A stretch of DNA of 64,000 nt from Alentia gelatinosa (Eukaryota > Annelida > Polychaeta > Phyllodocida > Polynoidae), in the NCBI GenBank assembly GCA_950022655.1, contig OX465579.1:16777088-16841087 (forward strand), in the 5' to 3' direction. Below, one piece after another: positions 45,140-56,397 of this stretch (the stretch's first letter is position 1; each line of letters starts with the position of its first letter). A program made the translations under genes and the position numbers. The notes beneath the pieces are model-generated. The model searched no databases, was not told the DNA's origin, and saw only the letters and a program-made list of their open reading frames with translations.

Positions 45140-45975
45140 AATACAAAGTGTCCATAGAAAACACATAGGGAGTGTGTATGGACATACCCGGCGCATACGG
45201 ATATGTTGTATGCTCAGGGTGGCGCATACGAAAAGTAGTGCATACGGAAAAATAGTGCACAACTAAAATGAACTGATATCGATATGCCACTTGCCCAGAA
45301 AAGGTGGATAATAAATACAATATAGACTGGTTTCAGATAAAAGCGGCTGTATGCTCCTCAGAGTTGACTCTGCGCAATATCCTCACATACGCTCGGATAT
45401 AACTACGCGTCAACTCCTCGGACCATACGGCCGCTTGTATCTGAAACCAGTCAATATTGTGTATATCCACCGAATATAAAGTGTCCTCAGAAAAGACATG
45501 GGGAGTGTGTATGGAGATACCCAGAGCATACCGATATATTCACCTAATACAAAGGAGACACATAGAAAACACATGGGCAGCTTGTATCTACATATATCTT
45601 GTATGCTCCAGGTTGCCGCATACGGAAAAATAGTGCATATGAAAAAATAGTGCATACCTGAATGAACTAGCATCAGGAAAACGTGGATGATATATAAATA
45701 CAATATAGACTGGTTTCAGATAGAAGCGGTTGTATGCTCCTTGGAGTTGCCTCTGTGCAATATCCTCGTATGTGCTTGGATATTGCTACACGTCAACTCC
45801 TTGGAGCATACGACCTTTATATCTAAAACCAGCCAATATTGGCTACATCTACCTAATACAAAATGTCCATAGAAACGACATATGGAGTGTGTATCACCAT
45901 ACCCAGAGCATACTGATATATTCACCTAATACAAAGTGTCCATGGATAAGACATAGGGAGTGTGTGTCACCATAA
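45125..45975 (+). repeat. Alternating array of family 1 A blocks and hairpins (A-B-A-B-A)
   Basis: A (TTTATTATCCACCT ... AGGTGGATAATAAA, to about 45317). B (45318-45465; arms GACTGGTTTCAGATAAAAGC / GCTTGTATCTGAAACCAGTC). A (45467 to about 45690, first part doubled with a 73-bp step). B (about 45700-45840, decayed). A (from about 45845, again with a 73-bp step). Three A and two B modules follow each other without spacer. Confidence 0.85.
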
Positions 45976-45988
45976 CCGTAGAATACTT

Positions 45989-46356
45989 AGGAGAAACCGA
46001 ACGAGAGTTAGCCTTGTCAATGTTCATGCCACGATGGGCAGGTTGTGTATTACTACACGAGGCGTTAGCCGAGTTTAGTGAGTAGCAGACCTCACCTGAG
46101 TGGTATGAACATTGACAAGGCTAACTCGAGTTCAGTTTCGTATTCATCCTACCCCATCTCACCGATATACAGAGAGTATTTGTAATTATCCATGTTAGTA
46201 GTTATCAATGCTGCCGGATCTACTTTCGTTATCTCGTCCCTGATTGGTCCGTTTTTTTATTCACCTCGGTGCATAAATAACACTTTATCCGACGCTCCGT
46301 CAAATACATTGAGTCAATGTTAAACCTATGGCGTTTTTTATTAGGGGTAGGATAAA
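45989..46356 (-). repeat. Composite palindromic element, family 2, reversed
   Basis: Hairpin 45989-46140 (arms GAGTTAGCCTTGTCAATGTT / AACATTGACAAGGCTAACTC; tip ACGAGGCGTTAGCCGAGT), then an A block from ATTCATCCTACCCC to AGGGGTAGGATAAA (46356) with GTTAAACCTATGG near its right end. Confidence 0.85.
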
Positions 46357-46930
46357 GGTATTTATTACCCACATATCGGTACTGAGTAAAATATTTAAAA
46401 TTGTATTCTCATAGGAGAATACGTTTTTCGAGCACCTGACAGCAACGCAGATCAAAACCATGGAAATATTGTTTATTTATTTCTCACCTAATAATACAGA
46501 GTCTCCATACTAGACCTATTGAGTGAACAGATAGCTACAGAATCTGCTCTATAGAATACGGTTTTTTTCAGCCACTTGACGGGTATTGTAGGAACTATTC
46601 TATATGAACATTGTACATCGCTTACTTCGAATTTACACAATACTCCTCGCTATCGCTGGGAGTTTTACTATATGTCAACTACGCCATAGAAAACACACAG
46701 GGAGATCACCATACCTGTAGCATACATACACAATATTGACATGTTTCAGATAAATTCAGTCGTAAGCTTCGAGAAGTTGATACATAGTAATTAAAACGAC
46801 TGCAAGTGAGGATATTGCATGGGGTCAATGGCCTGCTGGGCTGGACAACAATGATCTGTTCACCCTCTTGGTTGCCTTGCCTCATCGTGGTGCAGGCCGG
46901 ATATGCTTGCCAGCAAGCATTACTAAAGCA
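46357..46930. repeat. Fragments of family 1 and 4 modules, no gene
   Basis: Pieces such as GTATTTATTACCCACATATC (46360), CTCACCTAATAATACAGAGTC (46486) and GACATGTTTCAGATAAATTC (46738) show truncated A and B modules. Nothing coding. Confidence 0.5.
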
Positions 46931-46934
46931 AACA

Positions 46935-47426
46935 GGGTGGGCGTTAGCTCAGTGGTAAAGACCACTAGACTTGTGATCCCAAGAGGGTGGTTGTGGCCCC
47001 TAAGATTCGAGGTCAACTCTCAACTGCAGAGCCGTCCCAAGGCGCGAGAAAATATTATGTAAGGAAGTCAGGGTGAAGATTGGGGTTTGCTGCGAATGCA
47101 GTCATTGGCTACTCGGTCTACTGTATTCCTTATATGGAATTAAGGTAATGGGACAACTCCATGGTGGTAAGGTTGTCAGACTTTGTTGGTTTGAGTCCCA
47201 CGGCAGCCACTTTTTTCCTTCATCCTCAACAGTAGTATATTTACTGCTATATCAAAGGCCAATCCTTCTCATACCATGTCAATGCGGTGTGCGCAGTAAA
47301 AGAACTCCCCCTCAGTAAATGTGTAGGGGGTGAGATCTTTACCTAAATTCATATCCGAGATTTGGTCAAACCCAAAGTAAGTCCAATTGAATAAATTGGA
47401 CGTTAAACTAAACAAACAAAAAAACA
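46935..47426 (+). mobile_element. SINE with two tRNA-like promoter regions
   Basis: Starts with an A-box-like TTAGCTCAGTGGT (46944-46956) and a B-box-like GATTCGAGGTC (about 47004). A second tRNA-like segment has TGGTGGTAAGGTTGTCAGAC and B box GGTTTGAGTCCC (47188-47199). The 3' end has the conserved-looking TTGGACGTTAAAC followed by an AAAC-type tail to 47426. Either a dimeric SINE or one SINE inserted in another. Confidence 0.75.
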
Positions 47427-47456
47427 ATATAACCGCTTTCACCTGAAACCAGTCTA

Positions 47457-48104
47457 TATTTTACTATATACCCATGCTGTATATACTGTAAATACATACC
47501 GTTTCGGTATATGACGTAAAAATACTGTACGGACCAGTGGTCCGTACTATCGTAAAACTGGATGAGTTTTAATCTTGGCCACTGTATGCCACGACTGGAG
47601 TTTGGCATAGTGACTTCACGAGGCAAAGCCGAGTGAAGTTCGGAGCCTAAACTCCAGGAGTGGAATGCAGTGGCCAAGATTATAACGAATCAGGTTTTGA
47701 TTTTATCCTACCCCGTCTCCTCGATTTTGGAGTATTACGTGATAACAATTCTGTATGCCACTAGTGGCATATAAAACTCCGTATGCCAGTCAGCGTGGCA
47801 TACGAAAACCCATGGTTAAGCCTATGGGGTTTTATATTAGGGGTAGGATAAACCAAAATGCAGACTACCTACCCATACACATTTATGAAAATTGTGGTTG
47901 TTAAGAAAAATTGAATTGATTTTTTTTAAATTTCGGGTATATAGTAAATATATAACGTCCAACCATGCTTGTACAAGTCACAGAACTCGATGCTAATTTA
48001 CCATTTGTACGGAACTCGGCGTAAACGCCTCGGTCCGTACATACCGTAAATTAGCATCTCGTTCTGTGACTTGTACAGCATGGTCAGGACGTTCTATATA
48101 AGTA
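47457..48104 (+). repeat. Composite palindromic element, family 5, split by a family 2 insertion
   Basis: A block TTTTACTATATACCC ... CGGACCAGTGGTCCG (47457-47555) is interrupted, resumes at about 47863 and ends TTTCGGGTATATAGTAAA. Hairpin 47952-48104 has arms CATGCTTGTACAAGTCACAG / CTGTGACTTGTACAGCATGG and tip ACTCGGCGTAAACGCCTCGG. Comparison with 23888-24232 shows where the insertion entered. Confidence 0.85.
47556..47862 (-). repeat. Family 2 composite element nested in a family 5 A block
   Basis: Reads TCGTAAAACTGGATGAG (hairpin outer end) - hairpin (TTAATCTTGGCCACTG / CAGTGGCCAAGATTA, tip ACGAGGCAAAGCCGAGT) - ATCCTACCCC ... CCTATGGGGTTTTATATTAG - GGGTAGGATAAA. B plus A entered together, so the pair is the mobile unit. 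Confidence 0.85.
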
Positions 48105-48515
48105 TTTATTATCCACCTTTTCCTGCCACATGGGGTACTGATATTAGTACATCTAGGTGCCTTCATTTTTATGCGCCTAGGAGTTGACTCTGTGCTCCTC
48201 AGAACATTTGACCGCTTGTATCTGAAACCAGTCAATATTGTCTATTTATCTCACCCCTGGTATTATTCCACCATACACTTAACATTGGTAACTGGTACCC
48301 AACATCCATGGAGTATTGTAAGAAGATACTCAATGGGGGAAGATGTCACAAATCTTAGCCATTTAGTCAGTGATAGGAGTGAGATAAAATCTGAACCGCA
48401 CTCGATCCATAACCACTAAAAATATGCCACTCATATTGGTTGCGGGGTAATCTCACGAGGCACCGTACCCAATATGAATGGCATATTTTCAGTGTCTATG
48501 GATTTCGATGCCGTT
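48105..48515 (+). repeat. Joined modules: family 1 fragment, then complete family 3 element
   Basis: A truncated family 1 A block (TATTTATTATCCACCTTTTCC) and a right hairpin arm (CGCTTGTATCTGAAACCAGTC) lead directly into TTTATCTCACCCCTGG ... GGAGTGAGATAAA (48246-48387). The family 3 hairpin follows (arms GATCCATAACCACT..AAAATATGCC / GGCATATTTTCAGTGTCTATGGAT). Confidence 0.8.
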
Positions 48516-49104
48516 CCTTCTTAGTACTTCGCGTGTGTACATCCCCGCTATGCCAGCCAGCCCGGGGGGGATTTGCTCCGGATCGTGTTGCTGTGTATGA
48601 ACAGGGTCGTGGGGTGTACATTGGAAGAAGGCCAAGATTAACCCGTGGCCATGATACAGGTAGGGTCCTCGGATGGGTGACAGTGGGGATTTGAGGAGCA
48701 TGCCCACTACTGCCGGGAGTGGGCTTCGTGCCATTGATTATCCATGAAACATATCCCTGAAGGGGAATGTACACAATCAGGATACAAAGGGCCGGGCGTC
48801 GAGAGGGTGCATTACTGGATGTCTGGCCAAAATGTAGGGCCTATGGGTCCTACATGAAAGACCTATGAGCACAATCTATGTCATATTCCTAGGCTATGTA
48901 TGGATATATGGAAGTATATCAACGACACCTGTTGTCTCATGCCCATAAGGTTATTGTCCAATTGATGTTAGATAGGGTCAGTCAGAGGTCCCTTAAACAC
49001 CAATACGATATGGACATTGGAAGAGTGATTATATAGAACGACCTGGCATAAATTATCATCGAGTTTTGAGGCTTGAACTAGCATGGTAGGTGGTTCCATA
49101 TTTA
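48516..49104. other. Interval with GC-richer stretch, no gene
   Basis: 48540-48740 is moderately GC-rich with a 5S-like CTCGGATGGGTGACA string, but no 5S gene. 49030-49100 is a deleted family 5 hairpin (ATATAGAACGACCTGG ... CTAGCATGGTAGGTGGTTC). Confidence 0.4.
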
Positions 49105-49452
49105 CTATTTATTACCCACTTAATACAAAGTGTCCATAGAAAACACGTAGGGAGTTTGTATGGACATACCCGGCGCATACGGATATGTTGTATGCTCCGG
49201 GTGGCGCATACGGAAAAATAGTGCGTATGGAAAAATAGTGCAAAACTAAAATGAACTGATAGCGACATGCCACTTGCCCAGAAAAGGTGGATAATAAATA
49301 CAATAGAGACTGGTTTCAGATAAAAGCGGTTGTATACTCTTCGGAGTTGACTCTAAGCAATATCCTCGCATACGCTCAGATATTACTACGCATCAACTCC
49401 TCGGAGCATACGGCCGCTTGTATCTGAAACCAGTCAATATTGTGTATTTATA
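49105..49452 (+). repeat. Composite palindromic element, family 1, complete
   Basis: TATTTATTACCCACTTAATAC ... AAAAGGTGGATAATAAATAC, then hairpin arms GACTGGTTTCAGATAAAAGC / GCTTGTATCTGAAACCAGTC around CAATATCCTCGCATACGCTC. The right part matches 21918-22113. Confidence 0.85.
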
Positions 49453-50449
<997 letters not shown>

Positions 50450-50965
50450 ATAGTATATGCGGTCGAGTGGTCAACACGGACCCCGGTAACAGCTCTCGGC
50501 GTCACTCTCGGTGTAGTTCTTGGCACGATGGCCGGCCGGCCGGCTTAAAATCAAATGAAACAATTTTCCGCCAGCGGTGCTTTGCGGTAGAGGTTGCGCT
50601 CATAACACCTGGCTGCCCGGCCGGCCTTCTCTGTGGTCCTCATAACATCTTGATGGAACAGCTTCAAAATGGGCTTTTGGCCCCGGCCGGCAGCCCGTGA
50701 CCACCAGCAGGTCAGCCAATTCTGTGGAGGCACGGGGAGTGGCCAGCAGTCAGTGGGGGCCGGCCTTAAAGGTGCTATGAGCTGTCATGAGCTGTTCCAC
50801 CAAGCAGATTATCGCCGCCGGCGGGAGGTTTGGGCCGGCTATTGCCACCGAACACTAACAGGCGACCACAAGGTGCCTGGCCGGGCCTTGCGCTGCATTG
50901 ATGGAATAGCCGCTTTAAGGACGTATTCCACCAGGTAGGCTGATTAGCAGTGTACGGGCGCTGCA
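50450..50965. repeat. GC-rich region with GGCCGGCC and GATGGAA.AGC motifs
   Basis: GGCCGGCC-type motifs recur (near 50530, 50614, 50688, 50758, 50834, 50880), as do GATGGAACAGC / GATGGAATAGC / GCTGTTCCACC boxes in both orientations. This suggests a repeat built of inverted modules. No protein recognised. Confidence 0.5.
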
Positions 50966-51149
50966 TGGGTGCCAAAAAGGCGCCATGTTAATGCCTCTTA
51001 GGTGGATATATAGAACCTGTGTGGTGGAGCAGGCTACTTGCTCACCGCCATTGGCTGTATGGCTGCTGTATGGCTAAAACCTGCAAAAAGATGATAAAAT
51101 CGCTTTCTCCTATTACCCCCTGGCAGTGCTCATACTGCCGCTGTACGGG

Positions 51150-51540
51150 CACCTGCGTTATATGGGCCTTTCTATAACCATGTTTGGAAGTCACCTTTTG
51201 AAGCTGAAATCTGGCCATTCTTACGGGAAACAGAAGGTGTATGCAGTTGCTAAATGCTATGTACAAGTGGTCTCAGGATGCAACCAATCTGGATTTGACT
51301 ATCAGGCGAACCAGAAGTGATCAAAAAGTAAAATTTAAAGTAGCAAGGGTTAACTGTAGTAATTACTTGCGAAGTCCTATTTATCGAGGCCAGCTGATCT
51401 GGAATAGGTTGGCCATGTCTACCCAAAAGAGTATATCATTTCAGTTTTTTAAGAAAGAGGTTAAAATAATATACTCAGAATATGATTGGCGAAGATAGGA
51501 CACCTCCCAATTCACGTTTCATCTCATCACATCTCATGTA
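51150..51540 (+). pseudogene. LINE ORF2 C-terminal fragment with ATCTC-type 3' tail
   Basis: The frame ending at 51498 encodes TIRRTRSDQKVKFKVAR and RSPIYRGQLIWNRLAMSTQK followed by FKKEVK, the C-terminal signature of Jockey/CR1-type elements. 3' sequence CATCTCATCACATCTCATGT (51515-51535) parallels the ATCTC tail at 40.59 kb. Confidence 0.72.
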
Positions 51541-52254
51541 TTTCTTCATGTATTTCCATTATCGTACTAAATGTTTTGATGGCTAAGTGGATATCTTTGA
51601 TGAAACAAGGTTGTCTAAATTTACTGCAGTGGAAGATCTAACCCTGTGTTACAACTGCTTTTTCTTTAATAAAAAAAATTAAAGTAATTTTTTTTTTAAA
51701 TCTAACAAAACATGCAACAAGTGAACCAAAATGGAACACGGCAACATGGTTTATTGATTCATTATCTTATCATAAAATAATGAAATCATAAATATTACTA
51801 AATATCATAAATAATGCCTCAAGATCCGGTCTATGCTGGGGAATGCATCAAGGCATTATCTGGTCTATGCTGGGGAATTCCTCAGGGCATTATCCGCCCT
51901 GAAAGGGCTAAAAGTGAGCCAGAGTGTTGTATATTTTACTAAATAGATGTACACTAATTAACCAAATAACGTTCCAGAATGAGCTCGACGCTCTGCGGGG
52001 ATATATAACATGAAATATTGTATCATCTCACATGTGGCAGGTGTGAATGTACGCCAATGAATGAATGTATGCCAACGAGGCGATTGTAATGTGGTCGTGG
52101 TTTCCTAATGAAAAGGGATCCCCTGAAATTGTGAGATGTTAGGCCAAGAAAAGATTTGACCCACGTTATTCATGTGTATCATCATGTACGGCCTTTATGA
52201 CTTAGTTATAGTGTGTTAGATGTCACTTTAGGAAAATATCATCTAGGAAACCTA
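51541..52254. repeat. Interval with short GCATTATC / GGTCTATGCTGGGG tandem
   Basis: 51812-51900 holds three copies of an approximately 33-bp motif (TGCCTCAAG, ATCCGGTCTATGCTGGGGAA), distantly like the 1.6-kb minisatellite. The rest is AT-rich without a gene. Confidence 0.5.
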
Positions 52255-52490
52255 TGAAAGTTTTGGGTCAGAGCTCGTATGCCGTCGATTTTGAATAGCG
52301 TGGTAATCATGTAGCGATTCAAAGGAGATGGGATTGAGCTCTGACCCTAAACTTGAATAGGTTTCTGAATTTATTTGACGCCTTACATTTACTAATTGGC
52401 TAACATTTGGGTATTTCTTCTAAATACCCCATGGGTGTTGGGAACGAGTCTTTAATGTTAAGTTTATGGTGGAAAAATACCAGGGGTGAG
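52255..52490 (-). repeat. Composite palindromic element, family 3, reversed
   Basis: Hairpin with arms GGGTCAGAGCTCGTATGCCG / GAGCTCTGACCC (52265-52350), then a decayed A block ending CAGGGGTGAGATGATA. Close to 11.76-12.15 kb and 2.57-2.78 kb. Confidence 0.75.
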
Positions 52491-52800
52491 ATGATACATG
52501 ATGTAGTTGTGTTTTATATGAGGAAGAAGCATATAGGTTGTTGAAACATGCTAAATACCGTATTAAAAGATGCTCCATACGTTTAAAACCGCCCATAACT
52601 TGACATGGCGGGTATATTGCTATTGCTATTATTATTAGTATTATTATTAACATTATTCATATATGAGTGCAATGTATGTACTAGATTATTGTTATAAATC
52701 TGTGTGTATAATTATTTTTCCTTTATGATGTATTGACTTTTATGAATATCATACTTTTCAGCAAGAATGAATAGGACAATATGGTGGATATGTATTATGT
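52491..52800. other. AT-rich interval
   Basis: No supported feature apart from an ATT-rich tract (about 52620-52660). Confidence 0.3.
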
Positions 52801-53065
52801 ATTATCTTAGCCTGGTATAAACGTCCATAGGCTTAGCACTACGAACTCGTTCTCAACAGGCTTGCAAGTACGGTAACTCAACGGGTGATGAACAGATGGA
52901 TATTTTCAGGCTAAGATAAAATCAGAAACATATTCATACTTGGTCTGAGTCAGAGTCATGTTTGGTGTGCTTCAGAATATTCACTCGGCTATCGCCTCGT
53001 TCATATTACTGAGCACTCCAAACTCGATGGCGAACGAGGACACAGACCAAACACTCATCAATTTC
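52801..53065 (+). repeat. Composite palindromic element, family 7, complete
   Basis: TATCTTAGCCTGGTATAAAC with GTCCATAGGCTTAGCA ... TTCAGGCTAAGATAAAATC. Hairpin arms CTTGGTCTGAGTC / ACAGACCAAACACTC; tip CACTCGGCTATCGCCTCGTT (52982-53001). Confidence 0.85.
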
Positions 53066-53471
53066 CTTCTTAATATTTTTTTGTTTATGTAAAGGTATGC
53101 ATGCCAGTATTTAAGATATTGCTAATACGGCTATGTAAGCCATCCTAAACGTAACACTGGTATGGAAAAGTGGATGGTGGAAGACCGCGACATTCTATAT
53201 GCGAATCATTCAATAAAAAAATTTAAAAGCCACATCTTCAAGACTCTGCCATTGAGTTAATTATTTGAAAATGATTATTCACACCTATATGTGTTGAATT
53301 GATCAGCATTAGCCTCATGCATTTTCCAAGAGCCTAAAGTCTTCGCGCGGTATTTGCGAGAGAATTATTTATATGATTACCTGGATAGGTTTTCTCAGCT
53401 CGTTATGGCAGAGCACGAGTTGCCATCGATCACTGGGGGATTACTTTCACCTTGTCCACTGATTATGTTAA
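53066..53471. other. AT-rich interval
   Basis: No gene seen. TTAA at 53468-53471 borders the fold-back element. Confidence 0.3.
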
Positions 53472-54435
53472 AGGCATATCCTACAATTCACAGTGGCGCC
53501 ACCTGGTGATTTTTAAATAATGTCAATTATTAGTCAAAACTGGTTTCTTGGGATTATTCTAATTCTACATAAGTAGATTTAACATTTTGTCCAGTTTATC
53601 CAATCTCAATAGGTAAAATAGGCCAATTTGCATTTGCTTGATTTATATAGGAAATCTACTGAAAAATATGGTTTTCTTCAATTCTTTCAAAAACAAGGAC
53701 TGTGACCTATGGTTTTTAAAATATAGATAAGTTGTACTAAATACATACTATATTCTGTGAAAATCTGAGGAAAATTACATGGGTTTTACTATATGAAAAA
53801 AAGACTTTTTAGAATTTCTATATATTCTTATATAGAACTATCACGATATTGATCTATAAATCAAAAATTAGCATGGTGACCCCCGATTTTTAAGTTAGAT
53901 ATGTGTTCCACAACACTTGGAGATCATCATATCAAAATTTTCAGACAATTCGTCTTGAAAATTAAAACCTATGTCATTCTTATGATAATTGAATATGATG
54001 AGCTAAAAGTGTTGTAGAGCACATATCTACCTTATAAATCAGGGGTCACTATGTTAGTTTTTGATCTAGAAATCAATATTATGATAATTTTATAATACAA
54101 TATATAGAAATTCTAAAATGTTGTCATATAGTAAAACCCATGTCATTTTCCTCAAACTTTCACAGAATATAATACATGTATAGTTTATCTAGGTTGTAAA
54201 ATTCAAATGTCACCCTCCTTGTTTTTGAAAGAATTGGAAATTCAATACATTTCCTATGTAAGTCAAGCAAATATGAATTGGCCTATTTTACCTATGAAGA
54301 TTGGATAAACTGGAAAAAGAAACCGTTAATTTGCTCAATTAGAATGAGAATGAATCCCAAGAAATCTGTTTTGACTGATAATCGACATTATTCAAAAATC
54401 ACCAGATGGCACCACCGTGAATTGTAGATATGCCT
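53472..54435. mobile_element. Fold-back element, 964 bp, palindromic almost end to end
   Basis: Outer ends AGGCATATCCTACAATTCAC and its inverse, flanked by TTAA on both sides. Arms of over 400 bp can be followed inward in inverse register: GTTTTGACTGATAATCGACA, CCTATTTTACCTATGAAGAT, ACCCATGTCATTTTCCTCAA, and GGTCACTATGTTAGTTTTTG against GCATGGTGACCCC. No transposase. TTAA borders would fit a piggyBac- or Kolobok-type source. Confidence 0.85.
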
Positions 54436-54663
54436 TTAACATAATGCATAAAACATATACAATACACAGTGTGATTCAGCAAGACATGTCACAATAGTTT
54501 AGTATCAACAGTGCCAAGAGACATCAAGAGACATCCATAATTGATAAAGACACTGCTTACACAACGGCAAGAGCAATCACGCAGTTTGCGAGCAAACCTC
54601 GTTGGTGCCTTCTCCACCACACGTGACACATGTAGCACCTTGCGTCCTCCAGACTGAATTTAA
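54436..54663. other. Short unique interval
   Basis: Separates two fold-back copies. No gene. Confidence 0.4.
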
Positions 54664-55166
54664 AGGCATATCGGACAATTTTGCTTGAAAACTAAAACCC
54701 ATGTCATTTTCCTGGAATTTGAATATGATGTTTTAGTACACATCTTACTTAGAAATGGGGGGTCACCATGCTAGTTTTTGAATTAGAGATCAGTATTATG
54801 ATCATTTTAAAATAGAATATATAGAAGTTTTAAGAAGTTACTTTACAGATAGGAAAACCCATGTCATTTTCCTCAAACTTTCACAGAATATAGTAAATGT
54901 ATAGTACTACATATTTAAGTTTTAAAAATCATAGATCACCATTATTCTGTTTGAGAAGATTGAAGAAAACCATATTTTCGGTACATTTCCTATATAAATC
55001 GGGCAAACGTAAATTGGCCTATGTTACCTATCAAAATTCAATAAACTGGACAAAACATTAAACTTATTAATTTAGTATTAAAATGAATCAGAAAAAACAG
55101 TTTTGACTGATAATCCCTATTTAAAAAATCACCAGGTGGAGCCACCGTGAATTGTAGGATATGCCT
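54664..55166. mobile_element. Fold-back element, second copy, left arm mostly deleted
   Basis: Left end AGGCATATC joins straight to internal sequence (GACAATTTTGCTTGAAAACT). The right arm is complete to GAATTGTAGGATATGCCT, with TTAA on both sides. About 500 bp. Confidence 0.8.
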
Positions 55167-55179
55167 TTAAAAATACACA

Positions 55180-55531
55180 TTGGCACCATGTGGTGATTTT
55201 CAAATACCAGCAATTATTAATACACCTGGTTCCTTTGAATTATTATGATACCAAATGAGTGAAACATAAAATACTATAGAGTTTGTCCAAACCAAATGGA
55301 TAAATTGAGCTAATTTACATTTGATTGATTTACTTAGGAAATGTACTTAGAAATGTGTTTTTCTTCAATTCTTTCAAAGACAAGGACGATGGCCTATGAT
55401 TTTGGTAAGACTTATTTATGTAGTACTTTAGATGTACTATATTCTGTAAAAGTTTGATGAAATTGACATGGGGTTTTCTATATGAAAACTTGTTTGGAAA
55501 TTCTTTATATTCTATTGTAATATCACCATAA
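55180..55531. mobile_element. Fold-back element, third copy, left arm
   Basis: Starts TTGGCACCATGTGGTGATTT and runs like the left arm of the first copy to TATTGTAATATCACCATAA. It is then broken by the LTR and the Ngaro-like element, resuming at 56045-56098 and 61120-61396. Confidence 0.75.
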
Positions 55532-56044
55532 TGTGGTGGTCGCCGCCTGTCTAGCAGGTTGGAAGACCCCAATCAGGAACGCTAGTTCCAGGCAGGATCC
55601 CACCCTACGAACACTTACGTAGGTTGCTTCAGTTTTCAGTTGGTTTGCACGAACCTAACAGAACACAACTCACAAGTTTAATAAACAGGAATGTTTATTA
55701 ACAATTACTTCCCGGAAGAATCTGGAAGATCTTTCCCACAAGTACAGTGCCCCAGCATGGTGTGCCGGGTAGCGCTGGAGAGGCTAATCTAAAAGACTCG
55801 CCTAACCACCAGGAACGTTACGAGAACCCGCCTGCAAATATGAGGGTCCAAGGGTCCGCTCTCAAGGACAGCCTGTCGACCTGCTGTGAACGCTGAGTAT
55901 ATATACCCAGCGTTACATAATCCCGGTCTCTGCCGTGCCACTCTCGTGTGCGGCGTTGCTCGGAACCACTACACAGTAAGGATTGACTCTCCGCGCCATC
56001 TTCTGTAGAACGTCCGAGCACTGCTGGATTCCCACCTTACTACA
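55532..56044 (-). mobile_element. Solo LTR, 513 bp, in the fold-back element
   Basis: TGTGGTGG ... TTACTACA ends with ATAA duplicated on both sides (55528-55531, 56045-56048). A TATA-like GTATATATAC is at 55897-55906. On the minus strand AATAAA (55694-55699) lies about 200 bp downstream of it, giving U3-R-U5 order in that direction. On the plus strand an AATAAA exists at 55679-55684 but precedes the TATA, so minus is preferred. GC-richer than the host repeat. No internal region. Confidence 0.75.
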
Positions 56045-56098
56045 ATAATATATATCTCTAAATCAAAAAACAGCATGGTGACCCCCAATTTTTAAATT

Positions 56099-56194
56099 GG
56101 TAGCCCATGGCCGTAGGGTCAGGGGCGGTCATTGCTCCACCTAGCGCACTCCCTCTGTACTCGCGCTCCCTGCGCGCCCCCTCGTGCGAACCAC
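56099..56194 (+). repeat. Left terminal direct repeat of the Ngaro-like element
   Basis: Starts GGTAGCCCATGGCCGTAGGG, ends CGTGCGAACCAC. Identical by eye over 96 bp to 61024-61119. Confidence 0.92.
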
Positions 56195-56397
56195 GTGAAC
56201 TATTAGGTCACGTGGTGAAGCACGCTCTCACAGTCTCTCTCACTCTCTTCTCGCGCTTCACTACGTTCAGACGCACTCCAATTTTCTCCGCTATTTTTGG
56301 TCCAACATCGCTCGCGGCACCAGATACTCCACGAGTATCGGCCCGAGGTCGTTAAGGTTTAAAAGTACGGGTAATTGACCGCCAGAACAACGTGAGG

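Noticed and set aside
46935..47010. Functional tRNA gene
   Set aside because: A and B boxes are present but the acceptor and anticodon stems do not pair properly, and the region continues into a SINE body.
48640..48740. 5S rRNA-like string CTCGGATGGGTGACA
   Set aside because: Only this short stretch resembles the 5S internal promoter region. The rest of a 5S gene is absent.
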